In this document: one piece after another, positions 50,734 through 60,652 of the stretch | Layout of the letters: each line of letters begins with the position of its first letter | Numbering within the stretch: the first letter of the stretch is position 1 | Source: Amyelois transitella | Taxonomy: Eukaryota > Arthropoda > Insecta > Lepidoptera > Pyralidae | Direction: 5' to 3' | Length of the DNA stretch: 64,000 nucleotides | Assembly: GCF_032362555.1 (NCBI RefSeq) | Contig: NC_083511.1 | Location: forward strand, 9,486,001 to 9,550,000 | Made by a program: the position numbers and the translations under genes | Notes under the pieces: generated by a model | The model's input: the letters and a program-made list of their open reading frames with translations, nothing else | What the model was told of the DNA's origin: nothing | Database searches by the model: none

Positions 50734-53553
50734 CTATGTTAGTAGTTTATTTAAGTGGATATTGGTCCAGTGTTTAAGTATGGGCCCATCCACCCTGCCA
50801 GCAATAACAGTGAGAAGGCTGTTGGAGCTAGCGTCCACCCTCCGCATCAGGGAGGCTACCCTCTTCCGCACTATGGCCTGGAAGGTGTCCACGCGCGCCT
50901 CCGCGAACATGCCTGACGCGGAACAGTGTTTCGGTAGCCCCAACAGCGCCCTCAAGCCGTTATTATATTGGACACGCAAGGCGCTGTGTGCTTTCTGTGT
51001 ATAATCGACCCATAGACTGCATGTGTAAAACACTTGGCAGTATGCCTTAAACAATGTAAGTTTTACACTTTTAGTGCATTTGGCAAACCTACGGGCCAAC
51101 ATATTACACCTGACAGACAGCGCCCTGCGCTCCCGTGCCATGTCCAGGTCATCACTCAACGTGTCCGTTACCCAGTGCCCCAGGTATTTGAACTGCGTAA
51201 CTCTTTTTAGGGGCGTGCCTGCAAGTGATACAGGTGGCACCACAGAGTATGCCCTGCCCTTGGCTTTAAACATTAAAAGTTCGCTTTTCGTTGCATTATA
51301 CCTGAGGCCATGGGTCTCGGCGTAACGCTCACAGACGGAGACAAGTCTTCTGAGGGCACTGACTGATGGGCTCAGCAGCACCATGTCGTCAGCGTAACTG
51401 ATATTATTAAAAGATGTACCGCCTACAGAACATCCCAGCATAGTGCTGCTGAGCTCAAGAATCAATTGGTCCATGTACAAGTTAAATAACGTAGGTGACG
51501 TTAATCCCCCCTGCCTCACCCCGCACTCCATTCTGTACTCGTCAGATAAAGAGCCCGCCCATTTTACATAATTACGCTGATTACCATACCAGTACTTGAA
51601 TATTTCAGTGACCTCACTTGGTATGTCCGTCTCCTCGAGTTTGCTCCAAAGCTTATCGTAAGATACAAGGTCGAAAGCTTTGGAAAGGTCTAAAAAGCAA
51701 GCGTAAACTGGCGTTTTCCTATCCGTGTAGTATCGGACGGTATGCTTGAGACAGAGAACTGCTGACTCAGTAGAAAGTCCAGGCCTAAACCCGAACTGGG
51801 CGTCATGAAGTGATATATATTTATTTAGCTGTTTCTCAAGCAGACCGTCCAACACTTTAGCAAGAATGGTTGCTAGAGAAATCGGCCTGTAGTTATTTTT
51901 ATCCGACCTGTCACCCGTTTTATTCTTTGGGACCGGCACGACCAACGTCATCATCAACTCATTAGGCAAATATGAATGGCCCACGCATAGTGTGTATAGC
52001 ATGGATAATACGCGAGACAGGTGCGCACCCGCATGCTGTAGGTGTTCGATACTAAGTGAGTCATGACCCGGGGATTTACCACGAGTCATACACTTCACCA
52101 CAGCTGCTACTTCTGTAGAAGAAAAGTGTAAGTAGACCTGCCGATCCTGTCCATCAGAAGACAGACTATTTGGTCTTGTCGGTCCCAAAGGTGAGGAGAC
52201 CTGGAACTGCTCTTTAAACATATTGGCCACCGCGGCCGGCTCACTAACCCCTCCAACGCTAGCAGGTAAACTCGAAAGGTGATTAAGTCTATTTGTTTGC
52301 TTCCAGAATTTATCAAAGCGCTTGGATGTATGGTGAGCGGCTAAAATGTTCATTTTAATATTTTCCTGGTTGTTTTGGCACCATTTTAATTTAGATTTAA
52401 ACACCCTTCGCGTCTCACACATGTCATAGTAGATGGGCCCAGATCTAGGTTTATTACAAAATACCCAATTATTAAAACTATTTCTCGCCTCACTGTGGGC
52501 ATGTCTAACATGTTTATTCCATCCAATAATACATTTTCGTCTATTTTTATTAATGCTTTCATACGACAATGTGGATGCGTCAAAAAGGACTTGAACAATT
52601 TCATTATATAAATTATCAATTAAAATTCTATGCATTAAATTATGGCATTTATTATGAAAACATTTTTTTAATTCTAACGGAAAGTCAATATTTCTTAACC
52701 TATCATTACAAATTTCGTTGTACACGTCAATTTGGTGAGGTTTTCTGTTCCCCCAGATTATTTTATTAACAGGGCAATTACTACCTATTTCAGACACTGT
52801 TTTAATGAAATCACATTTTATTTCTATGTATATGGGAAAGTGATCAGACCAGAAAACATCGTACAGTACCTTAACATTGGAGATAGTCTCGTTTGCCACT
52901 TTGGTTACGATCAGGTGGTCTAACCAGCTCGTAGTGCCATGTATGTCACTTACATATGTGTATGTATTCGATGAAATACCTAGGAAATGCCAGTCCGCGC
53001 AGACCCACTGTTGCTCATCACAGAAACTAGCGAGTTCCTTGCCGAACACCGTACTGTGTTGGGCATTAAAATCGCCTAATACATACACATATTCGGCACC
53101 ACACTCATCCACTACCGCACTAATTTCACTTAAACGTTCTGTAAACTCGGGTAGATTATCGTCCGATACCGTAGGCATATACACTGAGAACACTAGAAAT
53201 TGCTGACTATTTATTAATATTTTAATGGCCATTATACGCTCACTTGCACATTCTACTATAGAAACATTCGCAAAAACACTTTTACGCCACAGTATAGCGA
53301 GACCGCCGTATGGACGTCCTCGCAAAATTCCAGCCGATGTATCCACAGCTGATTTACCGCAATAAGCGAACTCAGTATCGATAGTACCTAGATACGAGAT
53401 GTCGTGCGGTAACAGCCATGTCTCCTGTAGGGCCACTAAATCCGCTGTCTTACACAACTCGCGTATTGCGTCAACAGATCTCGTGACGGACTTGCAGTTA
53501 TAACTTACAAAATTAAGATTTGATTTAGTATTATTTTCAGGTTGTAAATTCAT
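50734..53553 (-). CDS. LINE ORF2: endonuclease and reverse transcriptase, 939 aa
   Basis: Start ATG at 53553-53551. Residues 1 to about 250 are an exonuclease-endonuclease-phosphatase domain: SYNCKS with Asn19, ALQETW with Glu44, LGDFNAQ, SWLDHL and WSDHFP supply the usual Asn, Glu, Asp-x-Asn and Asp-His active-site residues. From about residue 480 the reverse transcriptase follows: RGKSPGHDSLS, NNYRPISL, AQFGFRPGLST, FLDLSKAFD (first catalytic Asp), GVRQGGLTSPTLFNLYMD, YADDMVLLS (catalytic Asp pair) and KYLGHW. A C-terminal part of about 150 residues has no RNase H motif. It nicks target DNA and copies the element RNA by target-primed reverse transcription. All key residues are present, so the protein could be active. 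The start overlaps the ORF1 stop as ATGA, suggesting coupled translation. Confidence 0.95.
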   Translation of the reverse strand: MNLQPENNTKSNLNFVSYNCKSVTRSVDAIRELCKTADLVALQETWLLPHDISYLGTIDTEFAYCGKSAVDTSAGILRGRPYGGLAILWRKSVFANVSIVECASERIMAIKILINSQQFLVFSVYMPTVSDDNLPEFTERLSEISAVVDECGAEYVYVLGDFNAQHSTVFGKELASFCDEQQWVCADWHFLGISSNTYTYVSDIHGTTSWLDHLIVTKVANETISNVKVLYDVFWSDHFPIYIEIKCDFIKTVSEIGSNCPVNKIIWGNRKPHQIDVYNEICNDRLRNIDFPLELKKCFHNKCHNLMHRILIDNLYNEIVQVLFDASTLSYESINKNRRKCIIGWNKHVRHAHSEARNSFNNWVFCNKPRSGPIYYDMCETRRVFKSKLKWCQNNQENIKMNILAAHHTSKRFDKFWKQTNRLNHLSSLPASVGGVSEPAAVANMFKEQFQVSSPLGPTRPNSLSSDGQDRQVYLHFSSTEVAAVVKCMTRGKSPGHDSLSIEHLQHAGAHLSRVLSMLYTLCVGHSYLPNELMMTLVVPVPKNKTGDRSDKNNYRPISLATILAKVLDGLLEKQLNKYISLHDAQFGFRPGLSTESAVLCLKHTVRYYTDRKTPVYACFLDLSKAFDLVSYDKLWSKLEETDIPSEVTEIFKYWYGNQRNYVKWAGSLSDEYRMECGVRQGGLTSPTLFNLYMDQLILELSSTMLGCSVGGTSFNNISYADDMVLLSPSVSALRRLVSVCERYAETHGLRYNATKSELLMFKAKGRAYSVVPPVSLAGTPLKRVTQFKYLGHWVTDTLSDDLDMARERRALSVRCNMLARRFAKCTKSVKLTLFKAYCQVFYTCSLWVDYTQKAHSALRVQYNNGLRALLGLPKHCSASGMFAEARVDTFQAIVRKRVASLMRRVDASSNSLLTVIAGRVDGPILKHWTNIHLNKLLT

Positions 53554-54782
53554 AATCGTAAATTGTTTTTTCTATTCATTTCTTTACTATCTCTCGCCTG
53601 CTGATGTCCATAGTCTTTAAAATAGACAAAGCGTCGAAATGATATTCCTTCTGGCCAAAATGTATCATCTAAAAACAAGGATAAATTCGTTTGTGGAACA
53701 AATATTTTATAAGAATTATATCCCCGTTGATGCTTCATGTCTATCTTTTTTAAGGTCACTAAAACCTTCGTTTTGTCTCTGATATAGTCGACTATATCTT
53801 TTTCAGCTGTATCCTTATGAACCCTATTTATAAATAGCGGGATTTTTGTCTCTGCCGCCTTAAATTTACTGTTCGGTTCCACAGTGGCCTTTCCGGTCGT
53901 ACCCTGTAAACGATTTTTGTACCGTTTATTTTTATTTTTAGGCATCTCCCATTCTTCTGTCGTTTCTGTTGTACATGTCTCAGACTCATTTACAATTTCT
54001 GCAAAGGTTTTAGTACAATTGTCACGTTTCGTGGCCACACTCTGTCGCTGTGTGTTCGAAGACTCGGGAGCAGATGATGAATCATGCGCGTTCGTAGCAC
54101 TCTCGGTAGTTTGTCGAGACATTAGCGGGAACGGGACATTGCATTCAGAATAGCGGTTGGGTGAGTGAGACATCACATCTGTAGACGGGTTCTCTGCAGT
54201 CAAACTTTGCGATTTTTCTGATATGTGGGTAAGACCCATCGGACCGCTATCGAGGCAAATACTACCGCTTAATCCACCCCCACGTTTTATATTTATGTTA
54301 TGATCATAATTTTGTATGCTTTTATTTTCTTTTATGCTTCTTAGCTCCTGTCTTATTTCATCTAGTTGAGAGGACGTGATGTAAGTGTCTTGAACATTTT
54401 TAAGTCCCTTCTGTAGCAATAATATGTCTTTTAACAGCCTTGTCGCATCAATATGATCAAAACTAACTGGTGGTAATTTTTGAAGATCCCGGGCACAGAA
54501 GATAGGAACTAATTCAGCATCGGTTTCTTTAAACAATGCAATCACGTCAAATAAGTCTCTCTTCGACTTACCGTCTCCCCGTCGCCGAATTCTCTGCGCC
54601 GACATAGAGACAGATTCAAAAAATAACCGCTTCGCGTTCTCAATCTCCTCTTCTGAGAACGATTCTGTACAGATTCGCACCAAACACTCTTCATTCATCA
54701 CATCCAATTTATTTTGAATGAAGGCCAACACTTCACAAATTACAATATTGCAATTATTACATTTTACAACGGACGAAGACAT
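53550..54782 (-). CDS. LINE ORF1: nucleic-acid-binding protein, 410 aa
   Basis: Starts MSSSVVKCNNCNIVICEVLA; a Cys-x2-Cys pair and two further cysteines near the N-terminus could bind zinc but do not form a CCHC knuckle. Residues about 100-160 include KLPPVSFDHIDATRLLKDIL and a helical stretch likely to support self-association. The middle is Ser/Thr-rich and disordered. The C-terminal 100 residues (KIPLFINRVHKDTAEKDIVD) may be a small folded domain of RRM-like size; this is a guess from pattern. ORF1 proteins of this LINE group package element RNA. The stop TGA overlaps the ORF2 ATG. Confidence 0.85.
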   Translation of the reverse strand: MSSSVVKCNNCNIVICEVLAFIQNKLDVMNEECLVRICTESFSEEEIENAKRLFFESVSMSAQRIRRRGDGKSKRDLFDVIALFKETDAELVPIFCARDLQKLPPVSFDHIDATRLLKDILLLQKGLKNVQDTYITSSQLDEIRQELRSIKENKSIQNYDHNINIKRGGGLSGSICLDSGPMGLTHISEKSQSLTAENPSTDVMSHSPNRYSECNVPFPLMSRQTTESATNAHDSSSAPESSNTQRQSVATKRDNCTKTFAEIVNESETCTTETTEEWEMPKNKNKRYKNRLQGTTGKATVEPNSKFKAAETKIPLFINRVHKDTAEKDIVDYIRDKTKVLVTLKKIDMKHQRGYNSYKIFVPQTNLSLFLDDTFWPEGISFRRFVYFKDYGHQQARDSKEMNRKNNLRL

Positions 54783-54889
54783 TTTTGACGCACTCTCAAC
54801 GACAGCGCGATCCCGACTGATGATTATTAATGCGAAAGTAAGTTTATTTGATTTTTCTTAACACGTTGTCTGTGGAACTAATATTCCTG

Positions 54890-54906
54890 AAATATTATTA
54901 TTATTT
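54890..54906 (+). repeat. ATT repeat beside LINE 5' end
   Basis: atattattattatttat lies just outside the presumed 5' end, mirroring the repeat tail at the 3' end. Confidence 0.6.
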
Positions 54907-55011
54907 ATATATAATTAAGAGTCTAAAGGAGGCGCATATGGTTCTTTTGTAATAAAAATACAAAAAATAATTATGAGAATAAAAATGAATGGAGGACGCT
55001 CAACTTAACTC

Positions 55012-55098
55012 TATTACATAGCCGTGGTAGGAATCAAACCTATTCATTGGGCTCCTTCTTAAGGTTAGATAGTTTAACCGCTTGACCCACCAGCTACA
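55012..55098 (-). mobile_element. tRNA-like SINE head of a third type
   Basis: The reverse strand has agcggttaaactatctaac and 'taggtttgattcctaccacg' with a box B-like ggtttgattcc. Similar to 13020-13075. No body recognised. Confidence 0.45.
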
Positions 55099-55103
55099 GT
55101 TTT

Positions 55104-55316
55104 ATGCTAAAGGAACAGGGTAAGAGGACTATTAAGGCAATTGACCATAAAACCGGTAAATTGGCCGGCACGGTCGATATAAAAATGCAGGTGCCGCTGC
55201 GCTATGGTAATGAATATTGCACCATTTCGCGTAACGTCCTATTACGTAGTACGGAAAGTTTTCTGCCGTTGTGGGTTGAAAAGGATATAACTAGATATTT
55301 CGTTGATATAATCTAG
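55104..55316 (+). CDS. Orphan ORF, 70 codons, unrecognised
   Basis: ATG-led frame beginning MLKEQGKRTIKAIDHKTGKL and ending ITRYFVDII before TAG. Amino-acid composition is balanced (mixed charged, aliphatic, aromatic). Base use (cggcacggtcgatat, gtgccgctgcgctatggtaa) is unlike the AT-rich flanks, and it starts just after a caccagctacag acceptor-like site. It could be an exon, a fragment of a transferred or transposon gene, or chance. No domain recognised; function unknown. Confidence 0.3.
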   Translation: MLKEQGKRTIKAIDHKTGKLAGTVDIKMQVPLRYGNEYCTISRNVLLRSTESFLPLWVEKDITRYFVDII

Positions 55317-55755
55317 ATAATTATTTATTGTGGTACAAAATAAGATATAATAAAAAATGGCATTTCAATGATCGTGTGTAAAGTTGTTTCTAGGAAAGTA
55401 TAAAAAACAAGTGAGTCTCGTTTTCTAGTTTAGTACTGTTTTCTGGTCACATCTCTATTTGTTTACGTGGAATTCGTAGAAGACATGACTAAAGTGTGTC
55501 AAAAATTTCCTTAACGAGTAATGGTGACTGGCAGTCAGTTTCGACATATATTTTTACAGCAATTTTAATGCTGTAAATTTGTTTCATAAATTATTTCATT
55601 AATTTAAAATTTTTTTTCATAAGCCACGATCTTTGCATACTTTTTGACTTCATCGGTATTGTTATTTTTTTCTTGTAAGGTCGACAATTTAGGGTGCCTA
55701 CTATTGACATTTCCCCAGAATATTCCCCATTTAATAAAGTTACGATCTTTTTGTC
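55317..55755. other. Intergenic; LINE 3' trace at 55618-55662
   Basis: cataagccacgatctttgca, then tactttttgacttcatc resembles the reversed LINE end; otherwise nothing. Confidence 0.4.
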
Positions 55756-55756
55756 T

Positions 55757-56514
55757 AATAGGCTATTACACTCTTTTTAGAAAACTGTTTTAAATCAATC
55801 CTGAGACTGTATTTTACCTATAGAATTTTTATTAAAATTTTTTGAAGCCGAAAAGTGCTCTAAAAACGATTTATTATTTATGATTTTGTATTTTCGCGCG
55901 AAAACGCCATCCGCCATGCTGTTTTGACTCGTGACGTCATACTTTTAGTAAACAATACGGCTCTACGTAAGACTAAAGTAAAAAGATTTTTGTAATAATG
56001 AATTACAATACATATTGTTGGTGTCTTGTTCCTGAATGCAAGAATACAAGTATAAAAACACCAGAAAAATCTTAATTCAGCAGAACAGAAATCGGGATTG
56101 GACGCAAAAAATTTCGCCACCATCAACGTATTAATCCTCGGTAGATTTATATTGTCTGCTTTCACAAAACCGTCTTCCATGATTCTATTAAATTATTAAA
56201 GAGTAAAAACCCAAAAACGTGATAGAAATTTTAAAATTTCAAAATAAACAGAGCCTGACATCATCAATATGTTTTCGATTCGATATTTGTTTACTAAAAG
56301 TATGACGTCACGTCAGTACCCAACATGGCGGATAGCGTTTTCGACTTTTGAAGAACAGTTTAAAAAAGAGGATTTTTTAAATTGAATTATAAAATCCATA
56401 TTGCACTTTTATGAATAATGATCGATGTTTTTCTTTTATTTTTTGCAAAATCTATAAGATACGTGCATTTTTATATTTTTTTTTTTACATGGTGTAAAAT
56501 AGCCTATTACTTGT
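55757..56514. mobile_element. DNA transposon with long inverted repeats and THAP-like start
   Basis: The ends taataggctattacac (55757) and gtgtaaaatagcctatta (to 56514) are inverted. Inner blocks 'aacgccatccgccatg' and 'gtgacgtcatacttttagta' (55903-55955) recur inverted at 56288-56343, so each arm spans about 200 bp with gaps. The centre carries an ORF start resembling a THAP zinc finger. THAP domains are typical of P-element-type transposases. Probably a non-autonomous or decayed element. Confidence 0.75.
55998..56075 (+). pseudogene. THAP-like zinc-finger start, truncated by stop
   Basis: ATG-led frame with YCWCLVPECKNTSIKTPEKS followed by TAA. The C-x(2-4)-C spacing and the 'PxCxN' neighbourhood are the beginning of C2CH THAP domains, DNA-binding fingers of P-type transposases and derived host genes. 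The second half (Cys-x2-His) is not readable in frame, so this is a relic. Confidence 0.55.
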
Positions 56515-56737
56515 ACCTATTATATTTTTAAAATAACAATTAATAAATTATTCTTTCTGTATCTTATCGGTTCAAAAGTGCCAAGTTTCAAGAATATAAT
56601 CTTGGACCTTTTCTATTTTGGACTCTTGCCATTGCAGAGTGACGATTAAGCCGTCAAGCTGCATGGCTAAATGTATGAGTTGAGCCAAGCAACTCAACCG
56701 AAGCGGGAACTAAAATATCGTCAAGAAAATTCTCTTT
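56515..56737. other. Intergenic, nothing recognised
   Basis: Short unassigned stretch between the THAP element and the next SINE-A. Confidence 0.4.
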
Positions 56738-56749
56738 ATTTCTCTCTCT

Positions 56750-57020
56750 ACATACATACATACATATAATCACGTAGGTATATATCCCTTGCGGGGTAGT
56801 CAAAGCCAACACTCTTGAAAATACTGATAGGCCACGTTCAGCTGTTTGGCTTTATGATGGAATTGAGATTCAAATAGTGACAGGTTGCTAGCCCATCGCC
56901 TAAAAGAAGAATCCCAAGTTTATAAGCCTATCCCTTAGTCGCCTTTTACGCCATCCATGGGAACGAGATAGAGTGGTCCTATTCTTTTTTTTGTTGGTGC
57001 CGGGAACCACACGGCATCTC
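56750..57020 (-). mobile_element. SINE-A copy with 12 bp target-site duplication
   Basis: Reverse-oriented complete copy with a four-unit cata tail. atttctctctct lies at 56738-56749 and 57021-57032. Confidence 0.92.
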
Positions 57021-57032
57021 ATTTCTCTCTCT

Positions 57033-57596
57033 TTAACTTAAATAGCATTTTTAAATGATACTGACATTAAACGCGCACGTAACGTAATTTTATTTTATAT
57101 CGGACGTTTCGAATCATTTACATAGATGCGTGATCACCGAGCCACTCACGCGTCGCTCGCGAAATTAATGGAATGCGAAAGTTTGAAATCACTTTTTCTT
57201 ACATATGAATAGAACAGATTAACTGAATGTTACGTTAACCTTCCTTTGTTTGCACGTTACTGTTTGCTCTTTGAGTGCACTGAGTAAGATTCAATTCAAT
57301 CGTAACGCATAGCTAACTAAAAAGTTTTAAGACAATTAATAAATTAAGTTGAAGTTTAATAAATTAAGTTGCATCCATTTATTAAACATACAAAAATTAA
57401 GGGTAAGACAGAATTGTGTGACTTTTTGTTATGTCCACTTTGAGGAAGACACCTTTGGTTATATTATTAACAGGTGCTTCGACTGTATGCGGTAATCAAG
57501 CCTTGCTGAGATAGATCCACTGTTTAACTGGGTTAAAGAAGTTAGAAGGGACTCCTTATTTAGTAGCTCTCGTAACTTCTTTCTTGAGATAAATCA
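57033..57596. other. Intergenic; short direct duplication at 57335-57375
   Basis: taataaattaagttg occurs twice, 20 bp apart. No gene recognised. Confidence 0.4.
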
Positions 57597-57855
57597 TACA
57601 TACGTACATACATATAAACACGTCTCCCTTTCGGGGTAGACAGAACCAACAGTTTTTAAAATACTGTTATGCCACATTCAGCTGTTTGGCTTTATAATTG
57701 AATTGAGATTCAAATATTGACAGGTTGCTAGTCATATCGCCTCAAAGAAGAATTCTAAGTTTATGAGCCTCTCCATTAGTCGCCTTTTACGACATCCATG
57801 GGAACGAGATGGAGTGGTCCTATACGTTTTTTTATTGGTGCCGGGAAGCACACGA
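57597..57855 (-). mobile_element. SINE-A copy, near full length
   Basis: Reverse-oriented from catacgtacatacatataaa to gtgccgggaagcacacg. Confidence 0.88.
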
Positions 57856-58148
57856 TAATATGTTAAGTGTTTTAATAAACGATTTATGTTTACAAAAAAA
57901 AACACCAAGCAGATACAAAACAACAATAACAAACCATTGTTAAATTTTCAGTTAAAAAAATAACTTTAATTTTGTTTAGCAATCGCATCAAAACGTAACG
58001 ACCGTAAGCTCGCTTAATTTAGCTGAATCGCGTCCTATTGCTAACAGGCACCTGAGTTTTACAGTAATGAATATGGCTACGACGGTGAGGCGCCGTTTAC
58101 TGTGGGCGTTTTGCGGAAAATTCTTTGATATATAAAACAAATTTAGGT
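57856..58148. other. Intergenic, nothing recognised
   Basis: A short GC-richer patch near 58070-58120 has only a 20-codon frame. Confidence 0.4.
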
Positions 58149-58379
58149 ATACGGGACAAATTACACAGATTGAGTTAGCCTCGAAGTAAGTTCGAGACTT
58201 GTGTTACGAGATACTAACTCAACGATACTATATTTTATAATAAATACTTATATAGATAAACATCCAAGACCCAGGCCAATCAGAGAAATTTCATTTCTCA
58301 TCATGCCCTGGCCGGGAATCGAACCCGGGAACTCCGGTGACACAGACAAGCGCACTACCGCTGCGCCACATAGGCCGTC
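58149..58379 (-). mobile_element. SINE-B copy, full length
   Basis: Reverse-oriented: 'acgggacaaattacacagat' tail, body, box B inverse ggaatcgaacccggga, head 'gcgccacataggccgtc'. Confidence 0.92.
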
Positions 58380-58426
58380 AATGATAAGAGGAATTAAATA
58401 CGTCTGGGTGGTTCTATATATTTGTC

Positions 58427-58625
58427 ATTCATTCATTCATATGGTCACGTCTATATCTCTTGCGAGATAGACAGAGCCAAAAGTTTTGAAGAGACTGGTA
58501 GGCCACGTTCAGCGGTTTGCCTTTATGATAGAATTGAGATTCAAATAGTGACAGGTTGCTAGCCGATCGCCTAAAACGAGAATCCCAAGTTTGTAAGCCA
58601 ATCCCTTAGTCGCCTTTTATGACTT
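58427..58625 (-). mobile_element. SINE-A, 5' truncated, (ATTC)n tail
   Basis: Reverse-oriented; the tail repeat is cattcattcattcat, a tetranucleotide variant also seen at 61290-61308. Stops at agtcgccttttatgac. Confidence 0.87.
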
Positions 58626-59064
58626 TTTAAGGTATTAGAAATCTCATCTAATAAAAATTAAAATATGAAGAACAAATTTGGTTGATGGCTTAGCAAATGA
58701 GTGATATCAGGGCAGGACTGCAATGTCTAAATCGTCAGGTCATAGTTAAATACTTAAACATTAACACAACGCTTACGTTTACCGCTTATAGTGTGACAGT
58801 TCCCTGAATACAGCTCTGGTGCCATTAGGCCGTATTCACATGTGAACTAGTTCACATACTCTCTTACGATTTTATGATCACCTTGTTATTAAAATGGCAA
58901 AGAAAAATTGTATAGATAAATGAAAATAAATAATAATGGACATAACCGACAGAATGCTTGCTCAGATTATCACCGAAAAAAATCCTGTTGACAAGACTAC
59001 TAAGCATTTCCCTTGTTCGCTTTTACAATCCACGTAGCAGGAAACAGCGATTTATATAAATATA
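58626..59064. other. Unique intergenic sequence
   Basis: No gene or repeat assigned. Confidence 0.45.
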
Positions 59065-59281
59065 TACCGGACAAATTACACAGATGGAGTTATCCTCGAA
59101 GTAAGTTCAAGACTTGTGTGACGAGATACTAACTTAACGATACTTTATTTTATAACAAATAATTATATAGATAAACATCTAAGACCCAGGCCAATCGAAA
59201 ATCTCATAATGGCCGGGATTCGAACCCGGGACCTCCGGTATCACAGACAAGCGTACTACCGCTGCGCCACAGAGGCCGTCA
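59065..59281 (-). mobile_element. SINE-B copy, full length
   Basis: Reverse-oriented, with box B inverse gggattcgaacccgggacct and head 'ctgcgccacagaggccgtc'; a small deletion around 59200. Confidence 0.9.
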
Positions 59282-60169
59282 ATTACAACAGATAAATACA
59301 ACAGTTACATGAGAATGTACGACGGTATAGCGGAAGTTATAGCAGCTTCTGTTGTTTTTTCTGATTTATTTTGTATATAACACAATTTTTGTTCCTTAAC
59401 AAGTTTCGAGAAATTTAATTTAGCGACATCAAAAGCAAACCTTAATTTTGGATTCATTTTTCCTCATAAGATCGACTACCCTAAATTTAGTTTCTTTGAT
59501 ATACCTCATATAACATAAATCGTATTTGTTCACTTATACTTATTTCTACTCTAGTCTCATTACATGCAAAGAGTAAAATTTCCACATTAATATCTCTGAA
59601 ATCAAACAATCCTTAATAAAATATCATATTCTGAGTACAAATATTATCCCTGGAATGCGAACTCGGCTTCTGTTGTAGACATCAAAGATTATTTATTTTG
59701 TATTCAAATTAGGAAGCAAAGTAGAAGCCAAATATAAAGAGTCATTTGCGATGTGTGTCCTTAGGAATTTGGTAAAACCGAAATTTGTTTTCTAAGCCGC
59801 GTTTAAGTTTAATTCTGAGCAAGTGATTGTAACGTATTTTATCAATTATTATGTGGTGGCATATCAATCATGAAGTTAGACAATCATCAACACTATCTAA
59901 AATTTAAAGACAGGTTTTTGAAATAATTTTATGTTGATGTATATTGCTATACCGCGAAAGGACTCCTGTAAAGAGCATGCAGGGGTTTTCATATATCAAT
60001 TAAAAAAAAGTATTTCAAAACGCTGTTAGTTCCAACTGTTTCTTTACTTTATGCAAATTTAATGATATAACTAATTCAATCTGCAATGTAGCGTTAGCGA
60101 TCTAATAGATATGGTGACCTAGTTAAAAATGTGTAAAGCACAAAATAAGTATTGAAAAGATTGCATAAA
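59282..60169. other. Intergenic, nothing recognised
   Basis: AT-rich, no ORF or repeat assigned. Confidence 0.5.
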
Positions 60170-60365
60170 TAAATACATACATACATACATATAATCACAG
60201 TAGACAGAGCCAACAGTCTCGAAGTTTAGTCTTAGTCGCCTTTTATAACACCCACGGAAAAGAGATGGAGTGGTCCTATTCCTTTTTTTATTAATGCCGG
60301 GAACGCACCGCACAAAGACTGAAAAGTCACATTCAGCTGTATGGCTTAATGATGGAATTGAGATT
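60170..60365 (-). mobile_element. SINE-A, rearranged copy
   Basis: Tail and gtagacagagccaacagtct lead into the agtcttagtcgcctttta block and the head; then an internal block (cacattcagctgtatggctt) follows out of order. The order of parts is scrambled. Confidence 0.75.
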
Positions 60366-60384
60366 TAGGTATGATGCCTATAGG

Positions 60385-60641
60385 TAGTGCCGTGTGGTTC
60401 CCGGCACCAATACAAAAAAGAATAGGATCACTCCATCTCTTTCCCATGGATGTCCTTAAAGGCGACTGAGGGATAGGCTTAAAAACTTGATATTCTTTTC
60501 TTGGCGATGGGCTAGCAACCACTATTTGAATCTTAATCCTATCATTAAGCCAAATAGCTGAACGTGGCCATTCAGTCTTTTCAAGACTATTGGCTCTGTC
60601 TACCCCGCAAGGGATATAGATGTGACCATATGTATGTATGT
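60385..60641 (+). mobile_element. SINE-A copy with 11 bp target-site duplication
   Basis: Complete forward copy. atgcctatagg lies at 60374-60384 and 60642-60652. Confidence 0.92.
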
Positions 60642-60652
60642 ATGCCTATAGG

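Larger units (their letters stand above)
50650..54850 (-). mobile_element. Intact non-LTR retrotransposon (two ORFs)
   Basis: About 4.2 kb element on the reverse strand. It has a 5' leader of at least 50 bp, ORF1 (54782-53550), ORF2 (53553-50734), a 3' UTR of about 70 bp and an ATT/TAA repeat tail. Neither ORF has a stop or frameshift. The apurinic-type endonuclease plus YADD reverse transcriptase, with no RNase H seen after it, place it in the CR1/Jockey group of non-LTR elements; Daphne or Rex1-like clades are possible but I cannot assign one without a tree. The outer limits are approximate. Confidence 0.88.

Noticed and set aside
50762..53206. Plus-strand ORFs inside 50762-53206 and 53884-54153
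   Set aside because: They are antisense shadows of LINE ORF1 and ORF2, which have full catalytic motifs on the minus strand.
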